Positions 55,202 to 64,000 of a DNA stretch of 64,000 nt are shown piece after piece; the stretch's first letter is position 1, and the number at the start of each line of letters is the position of its first letter. The stretch lies in contig NC_062238.1 of NCBI RefSeq assembly GCF_905475465.1, forward strand, positions 8,350,501-8,414,500, written 5' to 3'. The translations under genes were made by a program, and so were the position numbers. The DNA is from Pieris napi. Lineage: Eukaryota; Arthropoda; Insecta; Lepidoptera; Pieridae. A model generated the notes under the pieces. That model worked only from the letters and a program-made list of their open reading frames with translations, was not told the origin of the DNA and did no database searches.

Positions 55202-55581
55202 GTCTTTATCAGCAAGTAGATGATCAGCTTACTGTGTCTCTGATATTTGCTTCTAGAAAGGCAAATGAGTAATCAGCCTGGTAAATGCCGTTGATTTTTG
55301 TTTCTAAGGCATGCCGGTTTCCTAACGATGTTTTAGAATACCGTCATCTTATGAACGAATGTTGAATGCGTACAAAGTCCATAGGTGCACATTGTGGGTT
55401 CTAAGTTCTATCCTACGACCTCTGGGATGTGAGTCACGCTTAAGCCGCTTAAGCATAGTCCAACACCGCTTTTGTGTTAAAGTTAAACGTCAATGTTTGT
55501 AGTACATTTATGTTTGAGATAAAGATACTAAACATGTTGATAAAGGTAGGTCCTGTCTTCGTTGGAACAGTTTTATATATC

Positions 55582-55847
55582 ATCTAAGATATAAAAGTCT
55601 CGTGTCACAATGTTCGTTCCCATACTCCTCCGAAACGGCTCGATCGATTCTTATGAAAGTTTGTACGCATATTCAGTAAGTTTAAGAATCGGCTACTATC
55701 TATTTTTCAAACCCCTTAGTGATAAGGGGTGTCCACCTGGATTTGATGAGTTGGATAAAAAAAAATATATATATTACATTAAAAAATACATACAACCCTT
55801 AGTAACCCCTCTACGATCAACCCCTATTTTTAATTTGTTAATTAAAA
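55582..55847 (-). mobile_element. LINE tail, 'ACTAGCTGACC' class, copy 4 (inverted)
   Basis: On the minus strand it contains AGGGGTTGATCGTAGAGGGG, AAAACAATCGAGCCG-like CGATCGAGCCGTTTCGGAGG and ends TTATATCTTAGAT. A 124-codon plus-strand frame across it (55610-55984) is antisense to the repeat and not a gene. Confidence 0.65.
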
Positions 55848-56560
55848 CTTATGACTTGAACTACCAGGTTCATATTGAGAAAAAATCACAGAAAAACCTT
55901 AAACGTTTTCAGTTCGGAAAACTGAACATTCTCTGGGGCATAGCAAAATGTTCAATGTTGGTATGTACTAAAAAGGTAGGCTAAGTAAAATCACATCAAG
56001 GAGAAACGAAGTTCGTGGGGCCAAATAAAATATTCTAAAGAGTTATTATTTTTTAATTATTGTTTAATAACTGGCATCAAAGTTGGTATTTTTTTAAGTT
56101 TTAGTAACATAATATAGTATATAATTTTAATGAAAACTGTTCCCTAATTATACATTATATACATTGCAAATTCGGCATTACCTTGGCTGTAATTAGTCCA
56201 CTCGATCGTAATATATCTGTGGCACTGTTACAAAGGAGGCTTTAATGCACGGCCGGGCTAGAACAAACATATACATATATTTACCATAGTATATAATAAG
56301 TAAGGTACTTAGCTGCTTTTCGGTTTGTATTAATATGTAAGGTATTGTAAAATAAATACTCACAACTTATTAAAACATCAGTCTCATTACTCTTGTACCT
56401 ATCTTACGTCTCTTTCTGTCAAATTGTATTATGTTGTGATGAAAAGAGACAAATGTGTTTTTGGTAAAACCGTACAATTATATTAATTTATTTATACTGA
56501 ATAAGAGGATCACCTCGACGTCTGTTGTTCCACAACTGAGCGTTCTTTAAGACACTTTTT
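55848..56560. other. Unassigned AT-rich sequence
   Basis: GAAACGAAGTTCGTGGGGCC near 56003 resembles the end of a Helitron-type element, but no other part is present. Confidence 0.4.
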
Positions 56561-56690
56561 GCAGTGCACTACCACTTTGTGGAAGCAGCTGCCCGCTAAA
56601 GTATATCTGACCCAATTCGACTTAGGGTCCTTCAAGATAAGTGCGAGCTAATTTATAAAAGACCGGCAACGCACTGGCAGTATAATTACT
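56561..56690 (+). pseudogene. LINE C-terminal remnant, family D, copy 2
   Basis: Frame TTLWKQLPAKVYLTQFDLGS followed by FKISAS and a stop, then CGGCAACGCACTGGCAG. LWxQLPAKV and QFDLGSFK mark the C terminus of the family D LINE. Confidence 0.65.
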
Positions 56691-56695
56691 ATGGA

Positions 56696-56910
56696 AGAAA
56701 AAAATTAAATTTATAATTTGTATTAATTTTCGACACTTAAAATTTTAATGACAATCAAATTCATTAAATTCCTTACATATCTTCCTTTTTCTCTCCCTCT
56801 AAGTCTCGGAAATCTAAAGTTTTAGATTTGTTTAAATATGAACAAGACTTAAAAATTAGTTTGAGAAAGAAGTTTCATTTCTGACATGTGTACTTTTTAC
56901 GCACGCACTT
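56696..56910 (+). mobile_element. Repeat family G, copy 4 (3' half)
   Basis: Has TTCGACACTTAAAATTTTAA, CCCTCTAAGTCTCGGAAATC, GAACAAGACTTAAAAATTAG and the end GAAGTTTCATTTCTGACATG with ACGCACGCAC. Confidence 0.72.
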
Positions 56911-57347
56911 TTTTTTTAGGTTTTTAGTCAAAACAAATTTAATATTAAAGTCTAATCCGTTTCAGTAATGATTGGATCTTGCACGATGCGACTTTAACCG
57001 AATGATACCAGATTTATCCGGTTCAGACGCCACTGCCCAGATTACCGTTTAATAAGTGTGAAATGAAAAGTTTCAAGTGAAAATCTGTGCTATTTCTTAT
57101 TCTAGTTTCGAGGCGAAATTAGGACTGTCGACCCTGATGGTAAGTTTAAACCCCAGCTGTGCCATAGATTATCTATGTATGATTCTCTATTTATCTATGT
57201 ATGAAATTAATACTTCCTAATACGGTTATAAAGTACGTACTATAATTTATTTAAGCTTCGTTACATTAAAAGAAAAACAAATAACATAAATTATAGCAAG
57301 GAAAAATGTGGTTATGCAATCAACAAAAATTAAATTACAAGTAACAG
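56911..57347. other. Unassigned sequence
   Basis: Nothing recognised except a short LINE-tail-like TTTAAGCTTCGTTACATT at 57251. Confidence 0.45.
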
Positions 57348-57349
57348 TG

Positions 57350-57578
57350 ATTATTTTTCCGACCCAAATATCGGCCAATAGAATTGCACCATTCGACGTC
57401 ACGTGGTACAACCTACATGGTATTATACTGATAATTTTTTGTGAAAATTTTCTCTGGTCGTTGCTTCAAGAAAAGTATTAAGTAGTTGTTTTATTCATTA
57501 TGAAATTCTTATTTGTTAACTGTACATTTCGTCTCATGGTGCAATTCTATTGGCCGACATTTGGGTCGGAAAAATAAT
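57350..57578. mobile_element. MITE family M, copy 2
   Basis: Same 229-bp length and, as far as can be read, the same bases as 1893-2121. It is followed by the same left arm of the palindromic neighbour. Confidence 0.88.
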
Positions 57579-57584
57579 CCCCCG

Positions 57585-57661
57585 AATACCACACGAGCTT
57601 CAAAATTATCGGGCATTTCCCTCAAGGTTCCCTGCTGTTCCTCTTGTGGTATTATAAGTGA
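57585..57661. mobile_element. Palindromic MITE beside family M (copy 2, right arm deleted)
   Basis: ATACCACACGAGCTTCAAAA to TTCCCTGC as in copy 1, then only TTGTGGTATTATAAGTG of the far end. Confidence 0.65.
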
Positions 57662-58265
57662 AAAAATATAGAATTACCGAACACGATCTAAAATTTAAAA
57701 AAAAAAATTAATAAAATAAACTATAAACTAAAACTCACGGTTCATGAATAATACAGTGAAATACAAAAGAGTAAGAATATAATTAGGTTCAATTAGGATG
57801 TTTCTGATGGATTTATACATTTTTTTGTACAATATATAAAGGGTATATCTAACTAGAACTATATTAATAATCTAACACACACTTGAGAGTTAAAAAGAAA
57901 ACATGCAAGGGGCACGAATTTTCTTTACGTAAATACTATATATTTTCTTAAGTTCAAGTTATGTTCTCAAAAGAGATATTCTAAAGGAAAACATTGAAAC
58001 TCTTGAACGCGTAAACTCGAAGCATGAATTGAAATGCGTCGAACAACAAAAATAATAATTATTTTAATGATGATCCTTCGCAATTGAAGATATTTCCTTA
58101 TTAATTGGAGGCTTCGCATTATTTTCCGGGAAATCCGAATTCAATTATAGTGTAGCGAGAAAAATCTTGTATATTTTTATTAATCTTTTACTGTACTGTT
58201 TTAACGTAGTTTTTCAAACTTTTAAAAGAGTATTTTAAATAGCTTTTAAGTTTATTAAAATCTTG
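57662..58265. other. Unassigned AT-rich sequence
   Basis: Nothing recognised. Confidence 0.5.
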
Positions 58266-58550
58266 GCAGTGTGAGCCTAGTGGCCTCAGAGTACGACTCT
58301 CATCCCTGAGGTCGTAGGATTGATCCCCGGGTGTGCACTAATTCACTTTCTTTCTGTGTGCGCATTTAACATTCACTAGAATGGTGAAGGAAAATATCAT
58401 GAGGAAACCGGCTTGCCTTAGACCCAAAAAGTCAACGGCGTGTGTCAGGCACAGGATACAGGGTGATCACCTACTTGCCTTAGATTGACAAATGATAATT
58501 AATGAAACAGAAATCTTGTAAAAATATCTTGAAAAAGGTTGTAGTGACAA
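58266..58550 (+). mobile_element. tRNA-headed SINE, family C, copy 9
   Basis: GCAGTGTGAGCCTAGTGGCC, GAGGTCGTAGGATTGATCCC, GAAACCGGCTTGCCTTAGAC, GGCGTGTGTCAGGCACAGGA and the GGTTGTAGTGACAA end. Confidence 0.88.
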
Positions 58551-58603
58551 TAAAATCTATATGAAATCGTGTACACAATTGTACTAAAATAGTGATTGTG
58601 TAA

Positions 58604-58765
58604 TCTACTATATAAAAATAAGTCGGGTTTTCCTTCCTGACGCTATAACTCCAGAACGCACAAGAAAATTCAGGAAAAATTTCAACAGAAAAGCGGGATC
58701 ACCAAACGAAATGTTACATAAAACGAAGCCATCTGGTGGCGAACGGAGTTCGCCAAGTTTGCTAG
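58604..58765 (+). mobile_element. Short non-autonomous Helitron
   Basis: Starts TCTACTATATAAAAATAAGT and ends CTAG, with the perfect 7-bp stem GGCGAAC-GGA-GTTCGCC eight bases before the CTAG. It lies between A (58603) and T (58766), so it shows all the hallmarks of a canonical Helitron: 5' TC, 3' hairpin plus CTAG, AT insertion. At 162 bp it is an internally deleted derivative with no Rep/helicase. Confidence 0.88.
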
Positions 58766-59035
58766 TGTGATATAAATATTACATAATATATAAATTATAT
58801 AAAGTTGCGATGTTTGGAGTAATACTAAATATTTCGAAACAGAAAACCAAAGCGCATACCTTGTTTAAAATCAATAAGATCTTTGATCATAATGTGTAAA
58901 ATTGTCTATTACGAGTATAAGTAATTCGAATGTCCCGTTAAATAAATGGACAATTTCGTCAAGATAATATCACATCAAGCACAACCACAGCTACAAGTCA
59001 CTAAGTGGCTTGGCTGAGGGCTAGGAAACAAACGA
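58766..59035. other. Unassigned sequence
   Basis: Nothing recognised. Confidence 0.5.
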
Positions 59036-59358
59036 TTTTTGGAACGAAGTTCCTTATCGCGCGTTGTGAAAGGGGGCTAGACGGAAAAAATTCTTACGAA
59101 AAGTTGTCACGACACTTTTTTGCTATTTGCTATTGTAATACCGGTTCTTGTCCGATCACCGAAGTTAAGCAACGTCGGGCGAGGTCAGTACTTGGATGGG
59201 TGACCGCCTGGGAACACCTCGTGATGTTGGCTTTTTTTTTCGTCATAAGATTGGTGTCGAGAAAATCTATCATACTGTTATGATACCAATTAACATATAA
59301 ATTAATCGAAAGGAATTTCGTTCCATCCGGGTGTCCCTTGACACCTCTAAAGTTTTTT
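59036..59358 (+). mobile_element. Helitron-like element carrying a 5S rRNA gene fragment, copy 2
   Basis: Same order as copy 1: T-run, GGAACGAAGTTCCTTATCGC, ACGAAAAGTTGTCACGACAC, 5S fragment, TCTATCATACTGTTATGATA, GGAATTTCGTTCC, stem GGTGTC/GACACC, CTAAAG and T-run. It has a 2-base deletion just before the 5S part and a longer T-run plus CGTCATAA after it. Confidence 0.75.
59138..59231 (+). pseudogene. 5S rRNA gene fragment, copy 2
   Basis: CCGGTTCTTGTCCGATCACC, GAAGTTAAGCAACGTCGGGC and on to GATGTTGGC, then nine T residues. It keeps the canonical GAAGTTAAGC where copy 1 has GACGTTAAGC, while copy 1 keeps TTCTCG where this one has TTCTTG. Each therefore carries its own change from the expected 5S sequence. 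Confidence 0.9.
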
Positions 59359-59613
59359 TATTGTAGCTGGGGGTGAGAATTCAGCGAAACTAACGATTGA
59401 CCTATTCGTGATTAGTCAATAGCATTTCTAGTTTACGCGTTGACACGATATGGTAATGAAGGTCCATTTGTCAAAACACAATTGAACGCAACGTTTCGGC
59501 TTGCATTTTACGAGTACATTCACAACCTTTGTAATTTTTGACGTGTCATTGTATAATTTTATGCACTGATTAAAAGATACGTTTGTATAATAATTACTTT
59601 GTCACGCGAGTGC

Positions 59614-60099
59614 TAAGTAAACTTCTTTAGGCGCAATCATTTTACGGATGAAACGCAATAATAATAATATTAACGTCACCAAGATGTGCAGCGTTTTTGT
59701 CGAAGAAAATTGAGAGAGCGATTGAGAGTGAGTGAGAAGGGAGAATTACCTTATAGAAATACTATTTCTAAAATTTAAATTTTGTAAAGAGAATTTATGA
59801 AATATTATTATTATATTTTATGCAAAATAATTGAATGTTATCTCAAATGACGAATTGTAAATTAAAATATCACGTGTTTTTATTATCGAAGAAATAAATT
59901 AAAAAAATTACATCTATAATTTGTATAATTTTTCCACACTTAATATTTTAATGACAATTAAAATTCATTAAACTCCGTTTTCCCTACCTCTAAGTCTCGG
60001 AAATCTTAAGTTTTAGATTTGTATAAATATGAACAAGACTTAAAAATTAGTTAGCCAAAGAAGTTTCACTTCTGACATGTGTACTTTGTACGCACGCAC
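59614..60099 (+). mobile_element. Repeat family G, copy 1 (complete)
   Basis: Runs from TAAGTAAACTTCTTTAGGCG to TACTTTGTACGCACGCAC. Its ends carry the palindrome-like GAAGT-AAACTTC/GAAGTTTCACTTC words that also occur alone elsewhere in the window. It includes GATTGAGAGTGAGTGAGAAG, ATCACGTGTTTTTATTATCG and CCTACCTCTAAGTCTCGGAA. No open frame. Superfamily unknown. Confidence 0.75.
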
Positions 60100-60100
60100 A

Positions 60101-60473
60101 TTTTTGACGTGATAACGTCTTTAAAATCGTTTTAGTCGGGTGACATGTTCAGAAACTTGTGTCACACCAAAACCTCACGAGCGCGATCGCAGGTATAACG
60201 AGAGAGAGACGGACCGATCTCCCGTCTCATCTCGAGCGCTGCCAGTCATTCCGTGAATGTATGAAGAAAAATGTATATCATAGTCGAATAAGTAAACTTG
60301 TCATTTTACACCCGAAATTTATCATCAAAAGTGTGAATAAAACGATAGATGTAATTTAAAATTTGAAAAAATTGTTATCTTCATTAATTCCTTACTTCCC
60401 AAAAACTTATATCACCAATAAGACGTTATCACGTAAACATCTCGATCGTAAACCTACTTTACAAACAACCAAT
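60101..60473 (+). mobile_element. Helitron-like element, family H, copy 3
   Basis: Starts one base after the end of the family G copy. It is nearly identical to the copy at 7604 (the clearest difference is TTATCACGTAAAC here against TTATCACTTAAAC there). The internal 66-codon frame is the same in both and opens with GTG. Confidence 0.75.
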
Positions 60474-61429
60474 ATTTTCTAAATAAAACAAACTTGTGAG
60501 TTGTTGCCTTAAAGTAGTGTAAATTTTTATCACACATTTGTAAAAAAAAACTCATATCCAGCTGGAAGGACCAAATGTTCCGGTTTTCGGGTCACATTAT
60601 ATCCCACATAGCAATATAATTAATTCTAATTGATTGAATTATTTAAAAGCAAGATCTATGAAAATTAATGAAGAGAGTGCCTGCGTATACTCTAGGGGCG
60701 CACGCAACTCCGACGGGTTAGGAAATCGCCACGCTTATAAGGTTAAAAAAAATCCGAATGAGCAAAAAGTACAGCCTGGCTCGTATATGGATAGTATTAG
60801 CATCTTTAATGGCATGTTTTAGTATTATATAGTATTGAGTATATTTCTCACTTTCTTCTATCCTAAATAAATTGTTCGTTTAATGGCCTAACTTGACTAG
60901 GAGCTAATCTAGCTCAGTGTGGTGTAATTAGCGATCCAGCGAGCGCAAAACGTCTGATCGTTAGTCTTGAGGACTTACTTCAGCATGGACAAGAAAAATC
61001 TACGATTTTGTTTCAATTCACAACTAAATCACATGATGTGAATAAGATCCTTAACCAATTATATACTTTGTGTATTTAATAGTACAGTCCTAAACTTGTT
61101 TCCGAATCAATATAATACTGGTTTTCAAAGTGATTAGTGAACATTTACCTTATGGTTGATAAAGCTAAATCAGTCCAATACACAGTATACAAAAGAAATC
61201 ATCTGACTCTTCTTACCAAAGCATTAATATAATAGGTAATAAATAATAATAGGTAGGCTATTAATAGAATTTGATAGAATGGGACAAAACAGTGGTGTAA
61301 TAACAAATGAAGTTTTTATCAATAAGAAAGAAATACAAAAATGTAAATATTCCTAAAGTAATATAATATGTCGTCTCTGCTTTACTTATTTACAGCTTGT
61401 CCTTTGACATACGTAAAATAGAGCCTAAT
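60474..61429. other. Unassigned AT-rich sequence
   Basis: Nothing recognised. Confidence 0.5.
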
Positions 61430-61682
61430 ATTTTTTTTTTTAAAGACAATTCACACCAATTGACCTAGTCCCATGATAAGCTGGTGAAGCTTGTGTTATG
61501 GGTACTAGGCAACGGATATACATACATATTATAGATAGATATACATATAAATACATATTTAAACACCCAAGACCTAAGAACACCAAATGCTCATCACATC
61601 GATGTTCGCCTCAGCCGGGGATCGAACCCGGGACCCATGGATTCGCAGTCAAGGGTACTAACCACTAGACCAATGAGTCGTC
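61430..61682 (-). mobile_element. tRNA-headed SINE, family B, copy 3
   Basis: Complement of the complete copy at 52900: head GACGACTCATTGGTCTAGTG at 61682, B box GGGTTCGATCCCC, body ending in GTGTGAATTGTCTTTAAAAA. Confidence 0.88.
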
Positions 61683-61734
61683 TAATAGAAACCTAGGCTA
61701 GGTTATTCCAATATTTCTTAAGGACGTGTAAAGG

Positions 61735-61769
61735 GCTGAGGTGTTTTTAGTGGTTAAAAACACCTCAGC
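61735..61769. repeat. Perfect 15-bp hairpin
   Basis: GCTGAGGTGTTTTTA and TAAAAACACCTCAGC are separated by five bases. Confidence 0.88.
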
Positions 61770-62751
61770 ACTTCGCTACTCTTCTGAATAGCTTTGAGGG
61801 TAGGCCCAGCCCCACAGTACCCGCATAATGTGAATCAACGTGCTACTTTTACGCTTCCCACTTTGTGGGTACCACTTCGTTACGATTCTGTTCCTTTTTT
61901 GCTTTTTCTTTGTCATCATGTAATCCATCTCATTAATGGTTGTATATGCCCCTTGGTCTGTTGGTATGTTGTGTATGCCACTTTAAATTTTTATTTTTAT
62001 ATAATTTAATTTTGTCTTCCAATTTACTCCTCTTGTACTTTTCTTCAGTTGTTCTGTCAATGCCCAGGTGTAACACACGTACAGAAAACACGACACAATA
62101 CACATATCGTGAACCTTTATCTTTTTCCTTCAAAGGCATTTTCTTGTCTTTAATAACCATGATATAAATAAGATCTCTAAAGTACTAAAATAATTACCAG
62201 TATTTACTTTACAGCTAATTAATATATCTCTTACGCCTTAATTTTCTTACTCTTCTTTCACTTTTCCCTTTAATTGTTGTTTTCTTTTTTTTTTCAAATG
62301 TGTTCAAGAAACCTAGATTGTAGAAAAACCATTGTTAAACTCATGAGCTTGTTTTATATAACAATTTTGTTTAATATACCGTTTTGTATCCAGGTAATAT
62401 TGAAACAAAATAAATTAATTAATATCGAACAGGTTTTTAATAATATTCCAAGAAAACATCAAAATATCGTGGTTTTATAAGCACAATTTGTAATGACGGG
62501 GAGTAATGTGGAAATTTGATGAGGGAGTAATGGTGGGGGTAACGAAGTGTGACGTCATAACTGTGGCTACTTGAAAAGTATGGATGCGCTATTAAAAGAT
62601 TTTTGTTAAGGTTTTTCACCGTACATTAGCAAGGCTACGTGGTTTTATTCTGGTTTTGAGTTCAATTACAGAAAACAATGGTCACCGTGCAACCACAAAA
62701 GTAGCCATCCACATCGGTAACTCTATTGCCCGAGCTAAGCTGTAAATGCCG
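61770..62751. other. Unassigned sequence
   Basis: Several short frames on both strands; none has a recognisable motif. Confidence 0.5.
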
Positions 62752-62754
62752 TTA

Positions 62755-63347
62755 GGCTACGTCCGCACAGGCTGGAGGTTTGCTTAGCGCCTAGCGCCTA
62801 GCGAATCACTAAGCGAGTAGCTTAGTAAAACGAACGTTCTAGAATCTTCGCGAACGGCCGCATTGCGCGCTTGGCGCCTAGCTAGTCGCTTAGCGTGTAT
62901 CAAAGTGAACAATCATGTTGGTTTTTTGTCGCGAGGCGCGAAGCATTTTCGTGATAGATGAAATGTTAATTTCAACAGTTTTTAAAAGGGAACCTCTGTG
63001 GAATCCCTCTAATCAACTCCATAAAAATGCAGTCGTCTTAAAGAAGCTATGGGAAGAGGTAGCAATCGAAGTTGAAAAAGTCTTTAATACTAAAAAGTGA
63101 TTTATTTGTTTTATGGACAGATAATGTTTTTTTTTCATCTGAAGTTAATTTTAACGAATGATATTAGGTATTGCGTTCGATTCTGTTTTCAGGCAATGAG
63201 TTGTTCTGCCACGTAACAAATCCAATTCCGTTGAAATAATGCAATAAAATGTCTGTAGTCCGGCCACCGTGTACCTAGCAAGTAGCCAGACGGCAAGCCT
63301 CGAGGCTCTAGGCGCTAAGCAAACCTCCTGCCTGTGCGGACGTAGCC
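62755..63347. mobile_element. PIF/Harbinger-like element with TTA duplication and a MADF frame
   Basis: Ends GGCTACGTCCGCACAGGCTG and the complementary CTGTGCGGACGTAGCC, with an inverted match of about 40 bases. It is flanked by TTA at 62752-62754 and 63348-63350. Subterminal CTTAGCGCCTAGCG repeats lie inside the left end. The 593-bp interior codes for a MADF-like peptide. The TTA duplication together with a MADF accessory gene is a strong pointer to PIF/Harbinger. The transposase is absent. Confidence 0.88.
62915..63100 (+). CDS. Truncated MADF-domain peptide inside the Harbinger-like element
   Basis: An ATG frame of 61 codons. Residues 13-52 (VIDEMLISTVFKREPLWNPS, NQLHKNAVVLKKLWEEVAIE) match the first half of a MADF domain: an acidic/hydrophobic first helix, the P-LW(N/D) turn, H/Y-KN, and the LKKLWEEVA helix with its conserved tryptophan. 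A full MADF is about 85-90 residues, and this frame stops soon after the second helix (VEKVFNTKK), so the third helix is missing. In autonomous PIF/Harbinger elements the Myb/SANT-like protein helps bring transposase to DNA. The start is the first ATG in frame. It may be an exon of a once-spliced gene or a relic; expression cannot be judged. Confidence 0.6.
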   Translation: MLVFCREARSIFVIDEMLISTVFKREPLWNPSNQLHKNAVVLKKLWEEVAIEVEKVFNTKK

Positions 63348-63350
63348 TTA

Positions 63351-63759
63351 GGCCAACAGCGAGATTCCATACAATAAAACAAAACAAAAAAACTTGAATT
63401 CCAAGCGTTTCATATCTCTCACTAAGCACTCTGTACAAAACGATTTGCAAGGTGCAGAAAATAAATCTGTTAAGAAACACTGTGAGACAGATTTACTGAA
63501 TACAAGAAATGCATTGTAACGTTTGATCTCTTTATCTTTCTATTGACCGCTGTTTGATATACCTACTATTCTCGTGCGATTTCTTGGTTGATTGATTTGC
63601 CCTGTTCCGCAGCCTAACTGCATTACGTTGGGAAAGATTAGATCTGCTTGGTCGCGACATTATTAATTACTTACTTCCCCAAAACAACAAAACAAACCGA
63701 CCGACCGACCGGTACATAACCTGAAGCAGTCCATACGCAATTGTTTTTCTATATTTCAG
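63351..63759. other. Unassigned sequence
   Basis: Nothing recognised except ACCGACCGACCGACCGG at 63695. Confidence 0.5.
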
Positions 63760-63842
63760 AAGTTGGCACTGTTGTCTTTGCACTTTCAGCTGTTAAATTA
63801 ATTGCATTGCGACTGGTGGTGCCACCGCACTGGTTGATAGTG
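63760..63842 (+). CDS. Candidate host-gene internal exon (possible Ig-family, beat-like)
   Basis: A strong pyrimidine tract and acceptor (TTGTTTTTCTATATTTCAG) precede 83 open bases, and GTAGGT follows as a donor. The frame reads EVGTVVFALSAVKLIALRLV then VPPHWLIV: a hydrophobic, signal-peptide-like stretch running into a L-x-L-V-VP-x-x-x-(3)-V pattern. In insect beaten-path proteins the Ig domain starts soon after the signal peptide with a similar L-x-V-x-VP-x-x-V-x-x-G pattern, and an intron often falls near this point. That likeness is suggestive only. No neighbouring exon can be shown in the window, which ends 158 bases later. Confidence 0.3.
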
Positions 63843-64000
63843 GTAGGTTTCTTTTATATGCGTAGTTTTGTCAACAGGGCACCACATGTTTGCATTCGTA
63901 AAATTAATTTATTCAAGTTAAAAATATATAATAATAATAAATGAAATAATAAATTTAATTATTATTATTACTTTGTAGGTTAAGAAAATTGTAAATAGTG

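Larger units (their letters stand above)
54831..55470 (-). mobile_element. tRNA-headed SINE, family C, copy 8, split by a 5S-bearing element
   Basis: The tail part (54831-54889, CAGTGGCGCTTAACC, GGCCTCAAATTTCTGTATCG) and the body/head part (55202-55470, GCATGCCGGTTTCCTAACGA) are in family order with the 5S-bearing element between them. The body also shows a partial internal duplication (GATCAGCTTACTGTG and AATCAGCCTGGTAAATGCC). Confidence 0.8.

Noticed and set aside
55610..55984. 124-codon plus-strand frame
   Set aside because: Antisense to a LINE tail of the ACTAGCTGACC class, then runs into unrelated sequence.
7661..60359. Identical 66-codon frames at 7661-7861 and 60159-60359
   Set aside because: They start with GTG inside the Helitron-like family H, and the third copy breaks the frame. 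Identity reflects recent transposition.

Overview
The window looks like non-coding DNA (intergenic, or the inside of very long introns) from an insect, most likely a moth or butterfly. It is strongly AT-rich and has no reading frame longer than about 140 codons. Every longer frame falls in a repeat. It is packed with small interspersed repeats of the kinds usual in Lepidoptera: a tRNA-headed SINE with nine copies, a second tRNA-headed SINE, Helitron-like elements, long-hairpin MITEs, PIF/Harbinger-like elements and the 3' ends of several LINE families. The species cannot be named from sequence alone. No bacterial genes, operons or CRISPR arrays are present.

Layout. 1-10 kb: hairpin MITEs, a composite MITE, a LINE tail, a SINE and a Helitron-like element. 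10.7-13.7 kb: a 3-kb foldback element whose inverted arms are built of about 255-bp tandem units, flanked by a perfect 9-bp target duplication. 15.3-16.7 kb: a second long palindrome. 19-25 kb: SINEs, a broken Jockey-type LINE, LINE tails and a second copy of the Helitron-like element. 27-34 kb: a pogo/Tigger-like element, an 18-bp minisatellite, a CpG-rich Harbinger-like element, a three-deep nest of insertions, the only tRNA gene (tRNA-Asp, GTC) and a transposon carrying a frameshifted MADF gene. 34-54 kb: sparser, with LINE remnants, hairpins and SINEs, one of them with a clean 15-bp target duplication. 54.8-60.5 kb: two copies of an element that has captured the 3' four-fifths of a 5S rRNA gene, a short Helitron and an abutting pair of repeats. 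62.7-63.4 kb: a Harbinger-like element with a short open MADF frame. 63.76-63.84 kb: a possible host exon.

The contents do not form a pathway. They record successive transposition: SINEs inside LINE-derived repeats, a LINE inside a SINE, and a Helitron-like element inside a SINE. The points most worth following up are the 5S-bearing element, the tandem-armed foldback, the two MADF-bearing transposons and the possible Ig-family exon at the right edge. Family names come from remembered architecture and motifs; nothing was searched against a database.
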